A DNA stretch of 10,072 nt, from contig NWUY0300030019.1 of the NCBI GenBank assembly GCA_004151065.3, forward strand, positions 32,774-42,845, given 5' to 3'. Made by a program: the position numbers and the translations under genes. Below the pieces are notes generated by a model. That model was given only the letters and a program-made list of their open reading frames with translations, searched no databases and was not told the origin of the DNA. Positions 1-7,346 of the stretch are shown here, piece after piece. Every line of letters starts with the position of its first letter. Position 1 is the stretch's first letter. This DNA is from Larix sibirica. Taxonomy: Eukaryota; Streptophyta; Pinopsida; Pinales; Pinaceae.

Positions 1-812
1 TTGTTATGATATGTGGGCTAGTGCAAGTTTATGCGGGAAAGCAACTTTCCCAAATTGGTCTTTTGGTGATGTAACTCTACGAAAAACAATAGCAATAGAG
101 TGTGCTTACTAATAGGGAATTGACTCTAGTTCCATTAGAAGGGGTGGAGGTATTTCTCGTCATTTATCCTTCAAAACATTGAGTCATGGGAGGGTTGTGT
201 TAATCCACGCTCCCCAAGTTGTGTGGTGATGGCTTATGATTGCCTACTGGGGAAGTTAGGTCGATTTATTCGATACTTCCTCTTACATGTTATATCTTGG
301 GTTAGGTCAATATAGTTGTCGCTCCATGATATTCTCGCAGAGGAACTAAAAGGAAGTGGAAGTTGGAAGTAGGTTAGGAAGGAAGGATGATTTAGATTAA
401 TAAGGATATGATTTGGGATTTTAGATGCTACTTTTAGTTGTACTTGGTTCCTTTCACCTATAAATCATTATTTAATTTATTAAGACAAACCTAAGTATAA
501 TGTATGATTAGTGTTGATGTATTGTGACTTAGTTAATAAGATTCCATAGTGTTGTGATTTCTAGATTATTGTCGTGCATGAATGGTTACCTTGTCTTGCA
601 TGTGATTATTGATGTCTTGTCATTCAAGAAATATGCATTAGACGTGGTGATGGTTACTTGTAGTACACACATAAGCTATGTGTACGATGGGCATACATAC
701 ATACCTTGCACATGTACACTGGTATTAGTTCATATATATATTGGTGATGAAATTTTTATTATTAATAATGGTTTATGGACGTAATGAGGGTTAAAATATA
801 GTATTATAATCC

Positions 813-963
813 ACATTCATTTGCATTTGCATTAATTGCATTTAATGTTGGTTCATTTGCATTGCCCTAGTATTAATTACATCTCATTTGTATTTGTATT
901 GATTAGATTCCATTGCATTTCATTTTAATTCTCATTTGGTATGCATTATCTCTATTTTGCATG
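813..963. repeat. Degenerate cluster of CATTTGCATT-like words
   Basis: The words CATTTGCATT, CATTTGTATT, CATTGCATTT and close variants recur about ten times within 150 bases, all in the same orientation. The densest part is 815-870. The spacing is irregular, so this is a low-complexity or decayed short-repeat patch, not a clean tandem array. Confidence 0.5.
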
Positions 964-1191
964 TCAGTTTATAAATTTATCCATTTAATGCTTTCCAAAC
1001 ATACATTGATGTGAGTGATATTTGACTTTCCCAAGAATAATTATGATAAGTAGAGACTTTATTATTTTATTAAATTTGGATTTACGACATATGAGTTGAG
1101 TTAATGAGAGAGCCTACCTTGTTAAGTGGGTTGTTAGACCATTAGGAGGGTAGGTAAGATATTATTATATGATGTTTGGACCTTCCTAGGG

Positions 1192-1207
1192 CCCTTCTCG
1201 AGAAGGG
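1192..1207. repeat. Perfect 16-bp palindrome CCCTTCTCGAGAAGGG
   Basis: CCCTTCTC is followed directly by its exact reverse complement GAGAAGGG, with no loop. Two further short palindromes, CCTAGG and GGGCCC, adjoin it on the left (from about 1186). No gene lies nearby, no T-run follows, and no function can be assigned. Confidence 0.6.
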
Positions 1208-1786
1208 ATGAAGACAATGGAAAGATGAGGTTAAATGAGTATTTTTTGGGATGATATGGGGCTTGGTTGTTGACAATTGGAAGAGAAGGAGTTGAGGAGA
1301 GAAATAATCTTTGAGAACTTGAAACTTAATCCTAGAGGTTGATACTTGAACTTGGAAGGTTTATAGATTGTTGTTTTTTTAGTGGAGCTGGGACCATGGA
1401 GGGATAGGAAACCCCACATGTTTTGTAGAACTAACAACTTAGCTACTAGTTGGTTTGGAGGATTAATCCCAATTTGGTAACACTACTTTGGCTAGGCTAG
1501 ACTATGGAATAGGCTGTTGGGATTTCTAATTCAAATAATTACTAAGGAAATCTATTATTCGTACCTTGTTTATATTATTTATTTTATAAGCATTTAAATG
1601 ATATTATGATATGCTAAAAAGATAGTAGAAATTGTTGTAAAGATTATACCTAACATGCTAGAATGAATAAATCATGCACCAAATTTTATATATGCAAAAG
1701 CTACATTGAGATTATATGTTGATAAACTTCAATTACTATTATCATATTACTAACATCCATCTTTAGCATGGGTTCTACATATGGTA

Positions 1787-1866
1787 TTGGAATGACATGT
1801 TCTCAAAACGAAAGAAATAGATCTCTTGCCTCTTCCTCTGCATCTATGTTGGAGTATTTGGATCAC
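1787..1866 (+). repeat. 80-bp inverted copy of an internal LINE ORF2 segment (arm 1)
   Basis: This stretch on the plus strand matches the reverse complement of 2895-2974 at 77 of 80 positions without gaps. Read forward in one frame it contains the peptide LPLPLHLCWSIWIT, the same segment that lies between the zinc-binding region and the RNase H of the minus-strand LINE. Similarity falls away on both sides: upstream TACATATGGTA faces CCTAGCAGC, and downstream only about ten bases remain alignable (ITKN against ITRN). It sits immediately beyond the proposed LINE 3' end. It may be a remnant of another LINE copy, a piece of filler copied during break repair, or part of an inverted rearrangement. 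Confidence 0.85.
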
Positions 1867-1873
1867 AAAAAAT

Positions 1874-1886
1874 TGTGTGTGTGTGT
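1874..1886. repeat. Short TG/CA microsatellite
   Basis: An uninterrupted TG run of about six and a half units on the plus strand, which is a CA run in the LINE's orientation. It lies between the inverted 80-bp copy and the AATAAA-bearing end of the minus-strand LINE, so it may have grown from the LINE's 3' tail. Confidence 0.7.
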
Positions 1887-1905
1887 ATAGAAAAAGGCCG
1901 ATAAC

Positions 1906-1911
1906 TTTATT
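1906..1911 (-). promoter_or_regulatory. Candidate polyadenylation hexamer AATAAA of the LINE
   Basis: AATAAA is read on the minus strand about 20 bases before the proposed LINE end, followed by T-rich sequence and the CA run. Position and spacing suit a LINE 3' end. The hexamer is common in A/T-rich DNA, so support comes only from its context. Confidence 0.35.
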
Positions 1912-2100
1912 CACAATATATTGGATAAGTTACAATATGTACTAACCCAAGACACTCTATAAAATCATTGAGTTGAAACTTGCTCAGTTATAAACCACTA
2001 TGGGAGACTGTGTCTCGACCTTTTGAAAGAGATATTGAAAAAACAAAAGTGGAGGGATTAAAACTCACCCACACACATCTGTTTAAGGAAATACAATTTA

Positions 2101-2225
2101 GGGAGACAAATCTCAACAATCAACATATTGAAGCCAAACAAAAAGGAGGGAGTCAAATTCAACCATTTATATTTTGTTTAAAAAAACATATTAAGGGAGA
2201 TATAATCTCAATAATCAACATATTG
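2101..2225. repeat. Pair of direct repeats, about 30 bp each, 94 bp apart
   Basis: The word GGGAGACAAATCTCAACAAT plus ten further bases (2101-2130) recurs at 2195-2225 with two substitutions and one inserted base. Both end in ATCAACATATTG. The start-to-start distance is 94 bases, so this may be an old tandem duplication of a 94-bp unit in the LINE 3' UTR whose remaining sequence has diverged. Confidence 0.65.
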
Positions 2226-2362
2226 GGAAAATATGTTGTGATAGGAGTTATCAACCATCTGATATTCCATACTATGCATCGATCATTTAAATGTTACCTG
2301 TAGTAAAAATTCCTGGCAATAATATGGTCGAACTAGTCCATCTGTTGTACCTGTATCTGCCC

Positions 2363-2770
2363 CTATTGTAGATCACATTCTACCTTTTCTAATGAGTTCG
2401 CTCTCTGGTTATGTTCCTTGAATATATGCTCGCATGTATAGGAAGAGAATAGTCGTTTCAGCTGTAGACCTATGTCGGGCATATGTGTGAGCCATAAATT
2501 TGTGCATATTGCTAAATTGTTTATCCGATTTACCACCAGCTGTGAATATGAGAACAAATGTAGGTTGGATATATCGGTTTCTAGTTCCATAGAGAGGGAT
2601 GTAACCAAAATGAGAATTTCCACAAAATTGTTGATGTTTTGACCTATGCCTCTTTTGAAAGTCAATAGTTGTCCATAATATTTGATGTATCCCCCAACAC
2701 CACTATCACCCAGATTCCTGTGGGATTCTCCATAGCAAAAACAATGAGGTATAGTGTGATCAAACATATA
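2363..2770 (-). other. Plant-type RNase H domain (RVT_3) at the LINE ORF2 C-terminus, catalytically dead
   Basis: An open frame of 190 codons (2363-2935) holds this domain. RNase H would remove RNA from the RNA-DNA hybrid. Residues 66-82 read FCYGESHRNLGDSGVGG, where families have FDG-AS-x-GNPG-x-SGVGG. NNFVEILILVTSL (about 102-114) holds the conserved Glu at 106. LFSYSQLVVN (127-136) replaces GDSQLV, and HNQRANSLEK (175-184) replaces HN-x-x-AD-x-LS. So three of the four acidic catalytic positions are changed (Asp to Tyr at 68, Asp to Tyr at 130, Asp to Asn at 180) while Glu106 remains. The upstream part of the frame (residues 1-23) is the WSIWITRN connector. RNase H domains of this type are known in plant LINEs. 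Confidence 0.85.
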
Positions 2771-2894
2771 CTTGTTGATCACACATGGAACTTTTTGTTT
2801 CGTTTTCAAAATACCCTTTGGAAGGGAGTATTTGAAATGATAAAATAAGGTGAGTGGATGAGGGATGACACCAGAGAAGATCGCTTCATTTCTC

Positions 2895-2974
2895 GTGATC
2901 CAAATACTCCAACATAGATGCAGAGGAAGAGACAAGATATCTATTTCTTTTGTTTTGAGAACATGTCATTCCAA
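2895..2974 (-). repeat. 80-bp internal LINE ORF2 segment (arm 2 of the inverted pair)
   Basis: This is the partner of the copy at 1787-1866, in the LINE's own orientation. It encodes the stretch just upstream of the RNase H domain (PLHLCWSIWITRN, the typical W-x-IW-xx-RN motif of plant LINEs), preceded in another reading by WNDMFSK. The three mismatches between arms are single-base substitutions. The two arms are separated by 1028 bases. Confidence 0.85.
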
Positions 2975-3068
2975 GCTGCTAGGAAAGAGATCACTTCCCA
3001 ATGTGGACATGCCCCCGTCGAATGAGTCATGCTCTAGACTTGTTTGGTGGAGTGACAAGATACCAAAA

Positions 3069-3116
3069 GATGATTTACTCTGTTCATGATTTACTCTATT
3101 CATGATTTACTCTTTC
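3069..3116. repeat. Three tandem copies of a 16-bp unit
   Basis: The unit (C/G)ATGATTTACTCT(G/A/T)T(T/C) occurs at 3069-3084, 3085-3100 and 3101-3116 with few differences. It lies within the zinc-binding coding remnant, and because 16 is not a multiple of three, each extra copy shifts the frame. Confidence 0.8.
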
Positions 3117-3280
3117 AACTTTTTCACAGCATAACGGACATATTCTAGACCCATGTCTGCCCCTTTTGGAGGTTGTTCATGTGAGGATTTTATTTTTTAG
3201 AGCTAGCCAACAAAAAAAATTGTTTTGGGTGGGACCTCTAATTTATATATACCTTTCCACCAATGTGGATCCTTGTCATA
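3069..3280 (-). other. zf-RVT zinc-binding segment of LINE ORF2, disrupted
   Basis: In the LINE direction one frame gives WWKGIYKLEVPPKT, and after a frame slip at a homopolymer (3212-3219) it continues FFCWLALKNKILT, a stop, TTSKRGRHGSRICPLCCEKVE and VNH. This is the usual zf-RVT pattern: PPK-x-x-x-F-x-WLAL-x-x-x-LLT, KRG, CPLC, then E-x-x-x-H. The following His/Cys part is disturbed by a 16-bp repeat expansion. The segment is thought to help LINE proteins bind nucleic acid. Confidence 0.8.
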
Positions 3281-3619
3281 TGCTACATATTCTTATAGAT
3301 CATTGTAGCCTAAATTTACTCTATAGGCCCCATCATCTTGATTTTGAACCCATATCAATTTGTCAGGCATATCATTGAGAGAGATAGAAGCTGGATTGAG
3401 GCCAAGGATGTATTTGTTCCAATGCAAAGTGTGCACATGTGAGAGGTTAATTTGTTTGACAGTCTTCCATCCACCATTCCAAAAATATCTATTCTCGGAT
3501 TGGAATATTAGCCAGATATGTATGTCCTAAACTATGAAAATAGGCCACCAAATTCGGAGGAAGCAGATCTTCTTGACAGATGCTCAATATAATGGGGTTT
3601 GAACCAACCAATATATGCT

Positions 3620-4080
3620 AACCGTTTCTAGGATTCCAAGCGATATACTCTCTTATTAATGGAATTCTTCTTTGTATATCCCTCTTGAAAAGTGAGCTTC
3701 CTTTACCATGAGGCAAATAGGATATGATCCATGAAATTAGTAATCATGGTGCTATATATTTATGTTCCATGCAAGTCTACCAGAGCCCTTTTTTTGTGAG
3801 CATCCTCCATAAGCGCTTAGCAGCTAAGGCTTTTGAGAAATGATGGATATTTTTTAAACCCCATCCACCATTGGAAAATGGAGAGCATAGGGTCTCCCAT
3901 TTGCAGAGGGGAATGCCTTTTTAATATTTTTTCATAGACCAGAGATAATCTACACAGATCTTTTGAATGGTATTTAATATATCCTTTGGTTTGTATGCCA
4001 AATCCATCCAAAAAAACAGGATTGCCTCAATAATTCTCTTAATCAGAGCTACTCTACCTGCCAATGAAATCTACCTATAG
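3620..4080 (-). other. Post-RT connector of LINE ORF2
   Basis: One frame carries the conserved region that follows the RT in plant LINEs: ISLAGRVALIKRIIEAI, then FFWMDLAYKPKDI, CVDYLWS, WETLCSPFSNGGWGLKNI and the FSKALAAKRLWRML stretch. Typical relatives read W-x-x-LC-x-P-x-x-x-GG-L-G-[LI]-x-x-[IL] with FN-x-ALLAK-x-x-WR. Two stops are visible, one after KKY and one after KKGLW. A plus-strand-free overlapping frame at 3817-4011 is only a shadow of this reading. Confidence 0.8.
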
Positions 4081-4102
4081 TACCAAGATCCGATCCGATT
4101 TT

Positions 4103-5390
4103 TTATTTTTCTATGAGCCATTGCCAATTTGTGAACCTGTAGTCATTTTCCTTAAGAAGGAATCCCAAGTATTTGAAACATTTCGTGGATGAGGATTCGA
4201 GAAAGGGAAGGAATTTGTGGATCAATGGCTTGGGAGCCTTCAAGACATGGAAGAAATGGATGGAGGAAATTTTTAGATTCGTTTGCATGCTTATAGAGGA
4301 GGAGAAATGTTTTAGGACCCTTTCAATTCACTTTGCTTCTATCAAGTTTGATTTCCTGAAAATGAGGATGGCATCGAAGAAGAGTATGTGTGAGAGAGAC
4401 ATAGAAGCGATGATATTGATCGCCATGAGTGAACCATGACTTCTTTCATGGTTGAAAGGATTATTGGGGGATTTTGAAATGGTGAGAAAGAGCAAGGGTG
4501 AAAGTGGACAAGCTTGGTGTAAACCTTTGAAGGGGTGGTAAAAAGACGTAGAAAATCCATTGATGAGGACAACGTATATGACAATTTGGAAACAATCTTC
4601 GATCCAATTGATGAATAGGTGAGAAAATCCTACTTGAGTGAGTATAAGATGGAGAAAGAGCCAGTTAACCCTATCGAAATATTTGGAGAGGTCAAATTTT
4701 ATCATGGAGGGTTGTGACTTGGACTTGATTGAGTGTAAATATTTGTGAGCAAGGATGATGGAATCATGAATGTTTCTTTGATCTAGAAAAACAAACTATT
4801 GTATTGAGATATTTGCAGACATGATAGGTTTGAGGCGTCTTGAAATGACTTTGGAAATAAGCTTGTAAATACAATTACAAAGTGAAATAGGTCTGTATTG
4901 ATCAAAACCTAGAGGATAATCTTATTTTGGGATATTTGCAATAAGGGTGGAGTTGAAAGGCATGTAAATATTACCTGTAGAGTGGTATTCATTGACCACA
5001 ACAGTGAAATCATATTCGATTAGATCCCAAAATCCCACATAAAATTATGTTTTCCAACCATATGGACCAGGGGACTTCCAATTATAGAATGTGAGTAGTG
5101 CTTTATGAAATTCCTTTTTTGATACAGGTTCAAGGATATCTTCTCCTTGTTCTTCAGTTAGCCAACGCTGGAAGAAAGTTGATGATGCAAAAATATCTCT
5201 TATATTCTCTTTTAGATGTTCATTCGACAAATATTTGTAGTGATTTGTAGATATCTTCAAAGTATATTTGAAATTTGTGCACTCTGTCCATGTCTGGTCT
5301 TTGATATTCTAGATCATGTTTAATTCCTTCCTACCCATTGCTTGTCGGTGGAAGAATGATGTGTTTTGATCTCCTTCTGAGAGCCAAAAG
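4103..5390 (-). other. Reverse transcriptase domain of LINE ORF2, inactive
   Basis: This part would copy element RNA into DNA at the nick. A single frame with stops runs over nearly 1.3 kb. In order it shows FWLSEGDQNTSFFHRQA (linker), KSPGPYG (usually KSPGPDG), FDQYRPISLCN, YKLISKVISRRLKPI, KFDLSKYFDRVNW (motif A), LINGFSTSF, GLHQACPLSPLLF (usually RQGCPLSP), SHILFFDAILIF at about 4399-4364 (the FADD/YADD motif), and KYLGF in the thumb. Stops interrupt it near 5313, at 5045, about 4936, about 4798 and at 4328. In the active-site motif the second Asp is Ala and the preceding Ala is Phe. Translation of this part alone would not give an active RT. Confidence 0.9.
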
Positions 5391-5769
5391 CTCTACTTTT
5401 CATTCTATATTTTGCTTATTTCCATGAAAGGAGGCTAGAATTTTCCTTTTCCAGTGTTTCCAGCTCAACCTTTGAGTCATCACTGAAATGTCAATTTTTT
5501 AGAGAATCCATAATATCAATAATTTTCCCTTCAACCTCTAGGGTATTTTTATGAGAGTCTGAGAAGGTTCATTTCGACCATTCCTTAGTAATATTTTTTA
5601 TTCTTGTCAAGTTTTTTTGAAAGGCACCCATTGCATGAATTTCTAAATCCTTCATGTGGATTACCTAGTTATCTTAGACCAAAGATTTGAAATCCTTGTA
5701 TAGCATCCAATGTGGATTGAATTTGAGTGGTGCATGAGGATTCTAATAAGAGGTGGAATGCATAATAAG

Positions 5770-6476
5770 GATGGGAAAGTGATCATAATGACCCACTTCC
5801 AAAATGGAGGGTTTGTAGGAATTTAGATCCAGAAGGAGGGATTCATTTAGCAGGAAACAGTCGAGTCTTTTTTAAATATGGCTCTCTCCAGAATGTTTAT
5901 TAGACCAAGTGGGTCCAGAAACAATAGGTTCAATATCAACAAGCTACAATAGGTCAATATGATAGGTAAAATAATCCGCAAGAATATCATTTATAGCATT
6001 AGGGACCTAGGATTCGCTACAGAGCATTGTGAAATTGAGGTCACCACCTAATATGAGATGAGGGAGGTCGCTTCCTAAGATGAGATGAGGGCGGTACAGG
6101 AGAGCAGAGTTAACACAACCATCCCAAAAAAATGTCTATCATGGGAAGGAGCATAAACATTTCAGATATCCACAATGAAATTTAGAGACTTTGAGAAACG
6201 TGATGCAAATATATAGTGTGGGATGCTTACCGATGACTGAAGAACAAGTGATCCATATCACCCAAGATCCATTCCACCAGAGTTACCAATAGCATCAATA
6301 AGAAGAAAGGTCCAATCCGAGAGGCATTTGATCAGTATCTTATTTGCAATGTTAGTGAAACACATGGTCTCCTGAATTAAAAGAATATAGGGTTGATGAT
6401 TTTGTACTAGTCTTTTGAGGGATCGTTGCTTTGAGGTCATCCCAATACCTCTCATGTTATGAGATAACACATTCAT
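5770..6476 (-). other. APE-type endonuclease domain (EEP family) of LINE ORF2, broken
   Basis: This domain nicks the target DNA to start integration. Visible motifs in order: SHNMRG with Asn7; LLIQET with Glu36; NVYAPSHDR near 6161-6135; GGDLN at 6048-6034; PTWSN at 5913-5899; KRLDCFLL at 5871-5848; and HYDHFPI at 5790-5770, the usual SDH motif with Tyr in place of Ser. The catalytic-type residues Asn, Glu, Asp and His are therefore still present. Damage consists of stops in the first frame after GGMDLG and before NVYAP, a net frameshift between about 6135 and 6091, and later stops such as the one before KRLD. The segment PHLILG(S/G)DL just before GGDLN is duplicated in frame. Similarity to plant LINE endonucleases is strong by eye. 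Confidence 0.88.
6038..6091 (-). repeat. In-frame 27-bp tandem duplication inside the endonuclease catalytic motif
   Basis: Units 6038-6064 and 6065-6091 match at 23 of 27 positions. In the LINE direction both read nine codons in the same frame: PHLILGSDL followed by PHLILGGDL. The second copy is followed by Asn, completing the canonical GGDLN motif. The duplication adds nine residues without shifting the frame. Confidence 0.85.
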
Positions 6477-6613
6477 TTGTAACCCTGGGAGGGGGATACT
6501 TTGCTAAGGGACCCAAGTATCGTAGATTGTATACCAACACAAATCTCCCTTTCCGTTTTAGATTTTGCATAGTCCAAAAATGATTTCCTACCTCTAGTGG
6601 AGGGAGCCACCAT
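6473..6613 (-). pseudogene. LINE ORF1 C-terminal tail, overlapping the ORF2 start by ATGA
   Basis: The frame reads MVAPSTRGRKSFLDYAK and continues through GIQSTILGSLSKVSPSQGYK to a TGA at 6475-6473. It resembles the basic, Ser/Lys-rich tail of plant LINE ORF1 proteins, which bind element RNA as a nucleocapsid-like protein. The stop overlaps the ORF2 ATG (6476-6474) as ATGA. The same frame is open again upstream of a TAG at 6616-6614, so the Met at 6613 is unlikely to be a true start. The assignment rests on position and tail composition, not on a strong domain match. Confidence 0.6.
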
Positions 6614-7200
6614 CTAATGAGTCAAACTTAGACCTATTGATTGAATCCCATCTCCTTTTGTTTGAGAGTAGGTTAGGTATCATCTTGATGAAGAGGGATT
6701 TCAATAGGAGCTATTTGAGGTGTTTCCTTCGGAGGTGAGGGGAGAAGAGGTGTTTCCATGTGGGATACTATTGAAGATTTATTAAGGGGTATGCAAATAC
6801 CATAACACCAATGGAGAATTTGCTGAAGAAGGATTATGACTTTGACTAGAATATAGAATGCTAATATCCCTCAACAATATGAAGGAAAAGTTGGTAAGTG
6901 CTCTAATCTAAGTTTTCCCAAATTGGACCCTTAAGTTTCATGGGCATGTTGATGCCTTAGGAATTATAATGGGAGAAATACTACCACAACCTAGGGAGGT
7001 AAATTGGACCATTGTAATACTTGGTTTTGACCCCAATGTATAAATGATGTAACCGTGTCTATGAATGTAAATATTATGAAATCATGGTGAGGAGCTCAAG
7101 GCCAAGGCCCTGCCATTGATTTACCACGCATGTAAATTAATATAATCAAGATAACTATGGAAAGGAAACAAAAAATAGAAGTGGAGCATCATTTCCAAAA
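6614..7200 (-). pseudogene. Probable remains of LINE ORF1, badly decayed
   Basis: Upstream of the ORF1 tail, the minus strand shows a Pro-rich linker (METPLLPSPPKETPQ and on, from about 6759) and farther up scattered pieces such as GSISPIIIPKAS near 6985-6950 that faintly resemble the DUF4283-like core of plant LINE ORF1 (LSKIGS-x-IG-P). No complete CCHC zinc knuckle can be read. Several stops and frame changes separate the pieces. Position directly before ORF2 is the main argument, and the 5' limit is a guess. Confidence 0.35.
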
Positions 7201-7300
7201 GGGGAAGGGAAAGGAACCAAATCCATTCAGTGCAATCCAAGTGTCAAGATGAGAAACCATCTACCTTGTTGACTTTGTTTGCAATCAACAATGCCTCTAA

Positions 7301-7334
7301 GAATCCCAATCCATGATTTTGAATCCCAATCCAT
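7301..7334. repeat. Short direct repeat GAATCCCAATCCAT, 20-bp period
   Basis: The 14-bp word GAATCCCAATCCAT occurs identically at 7301-7314 and 7321-7334, as two units of a 20-bp tandem period with a divergent remainder. Confidence 0.65.
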
Positions 7335-7346
7335 TCAGGAATCAAG

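Larger units (their letters stand above)
1..1786. other. Non-coding A/T-rich region, no recognisable gene
   Basis: I find no protein family in either strand of this stretch. Open frames are short (76 codons at most), of biased low-complexity composition, and show no domain motif. The first 500 bases are less A/T-rich than the rest and could derive from a retrotransposon LTR or untranslated region, but I see no paired LTR ends, primer-binding site or polypurine tract that would prove it. Repeated CATTTGCATT-like words and a 16-bp palindrome are listed separately. Confidence refers to the absence of a recognisable gene. Confidence 0.6.
1887..2332 (-). other. Probable LINE 3' untranslated region
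   Basis: This stretch lies between the end of the RNase H coding remnant and the proposed LINE terminus and shows no domain motif in any frame. A plus-strand frame of 107 codons (1980-2303) crosses it but has no recognisable content. It contains two copies of a roughly 30-bp word, listed separately. Assignment as 3' UTR is inferred from position, the AATAAA hexamer and the CA-rich end. Confidence 0.45.
2333..6476 (-). pseudogene. LINE ORF2 polyprotein pseudogene (endonuclease, RT, zf-RVT, RNase H)
   Basis: ORF2 of plant LINEs makes one polyprotein of roughly 1,200-1,400 residues that nicks target DNA and reverse-transcribes the element RNA. Here about 4.1 kb retains the whole domain order, which is normal length. 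The ATG at 6474-6476 opens with MNVLSHNMRG, the usual start of the endonuclease. Taking the start frame as 0, the reading frame is 0 to about 6135, then 2 through 5770, then 1 from about 5390 to 4103, then 0 from about 4080 through the zinc segment (with a local slip at an A8 run near 3212), and 1 in the RNase H. Stops are scattered through all parts. The last premature stop is at 2363, and the same frame continues GQIQVQQMD to a stop at 2333-2335, which is probably the ancestral end. The gene is clearly non-functional. Confidence 0.9.
1887..7200 (-). mobile_element. Decayed, nearly full-length plant LINE (L1-like non-LTR retrotransposon) with C-terminal RNase H
   Basis: In the minus-strand direction the expected order of a plant L1-like element is preserved: ORF1 tail, ORF2 with endonuclease, reverse transcriptase, zinc-binding segment and RNase H, then a 3' UTR. 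Such elements move by target-primed reverse transcription, in which the endonuclease nicks DNA and the RT copies the element RNA there. This copy cannot do so by itself: the coding frame changes at least four times and many in-frame stops are visible. The 3' boundary near 1887 rests on an AATAAA about 20 bases upstream and a CA-rich tail. The 5' boundary is not resolved and 7200 is only an estimate. I could not find matching target-site duplications. There are no LTRs, which fits a non-LTR element. Confidence 0.88.

Noticed and set aside
554-784. Plus-strand open frame of 76 codons with hydrophobic stretches
   Set aside because: It is driven by low-complexity TG/TA-rich sequence and has no motif or gene context.
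1874-1995. Reading TKN...KADNFIHNILDKLQYVL as a continued LINE coding region after arm 1
   Set aside because: It needs frameshifts across the TG run and has no clear counterpart in the other arm. A LINE 3' end on the opposite strand explains the stretch better.
2865-3378. Two plus-strand open frames (2865-3089 and 3166-3378)
   Set aside because: Both are antisense shadows of the zinc-binding and connector parts of the LINE and contain no motif of their own.
4173-4439. Plus-strand open frame of 88 codons
   Set aside because: It lies antisense to the RT of the LINE, whose minus-strand reading explains the sequence through many conserved motifs.
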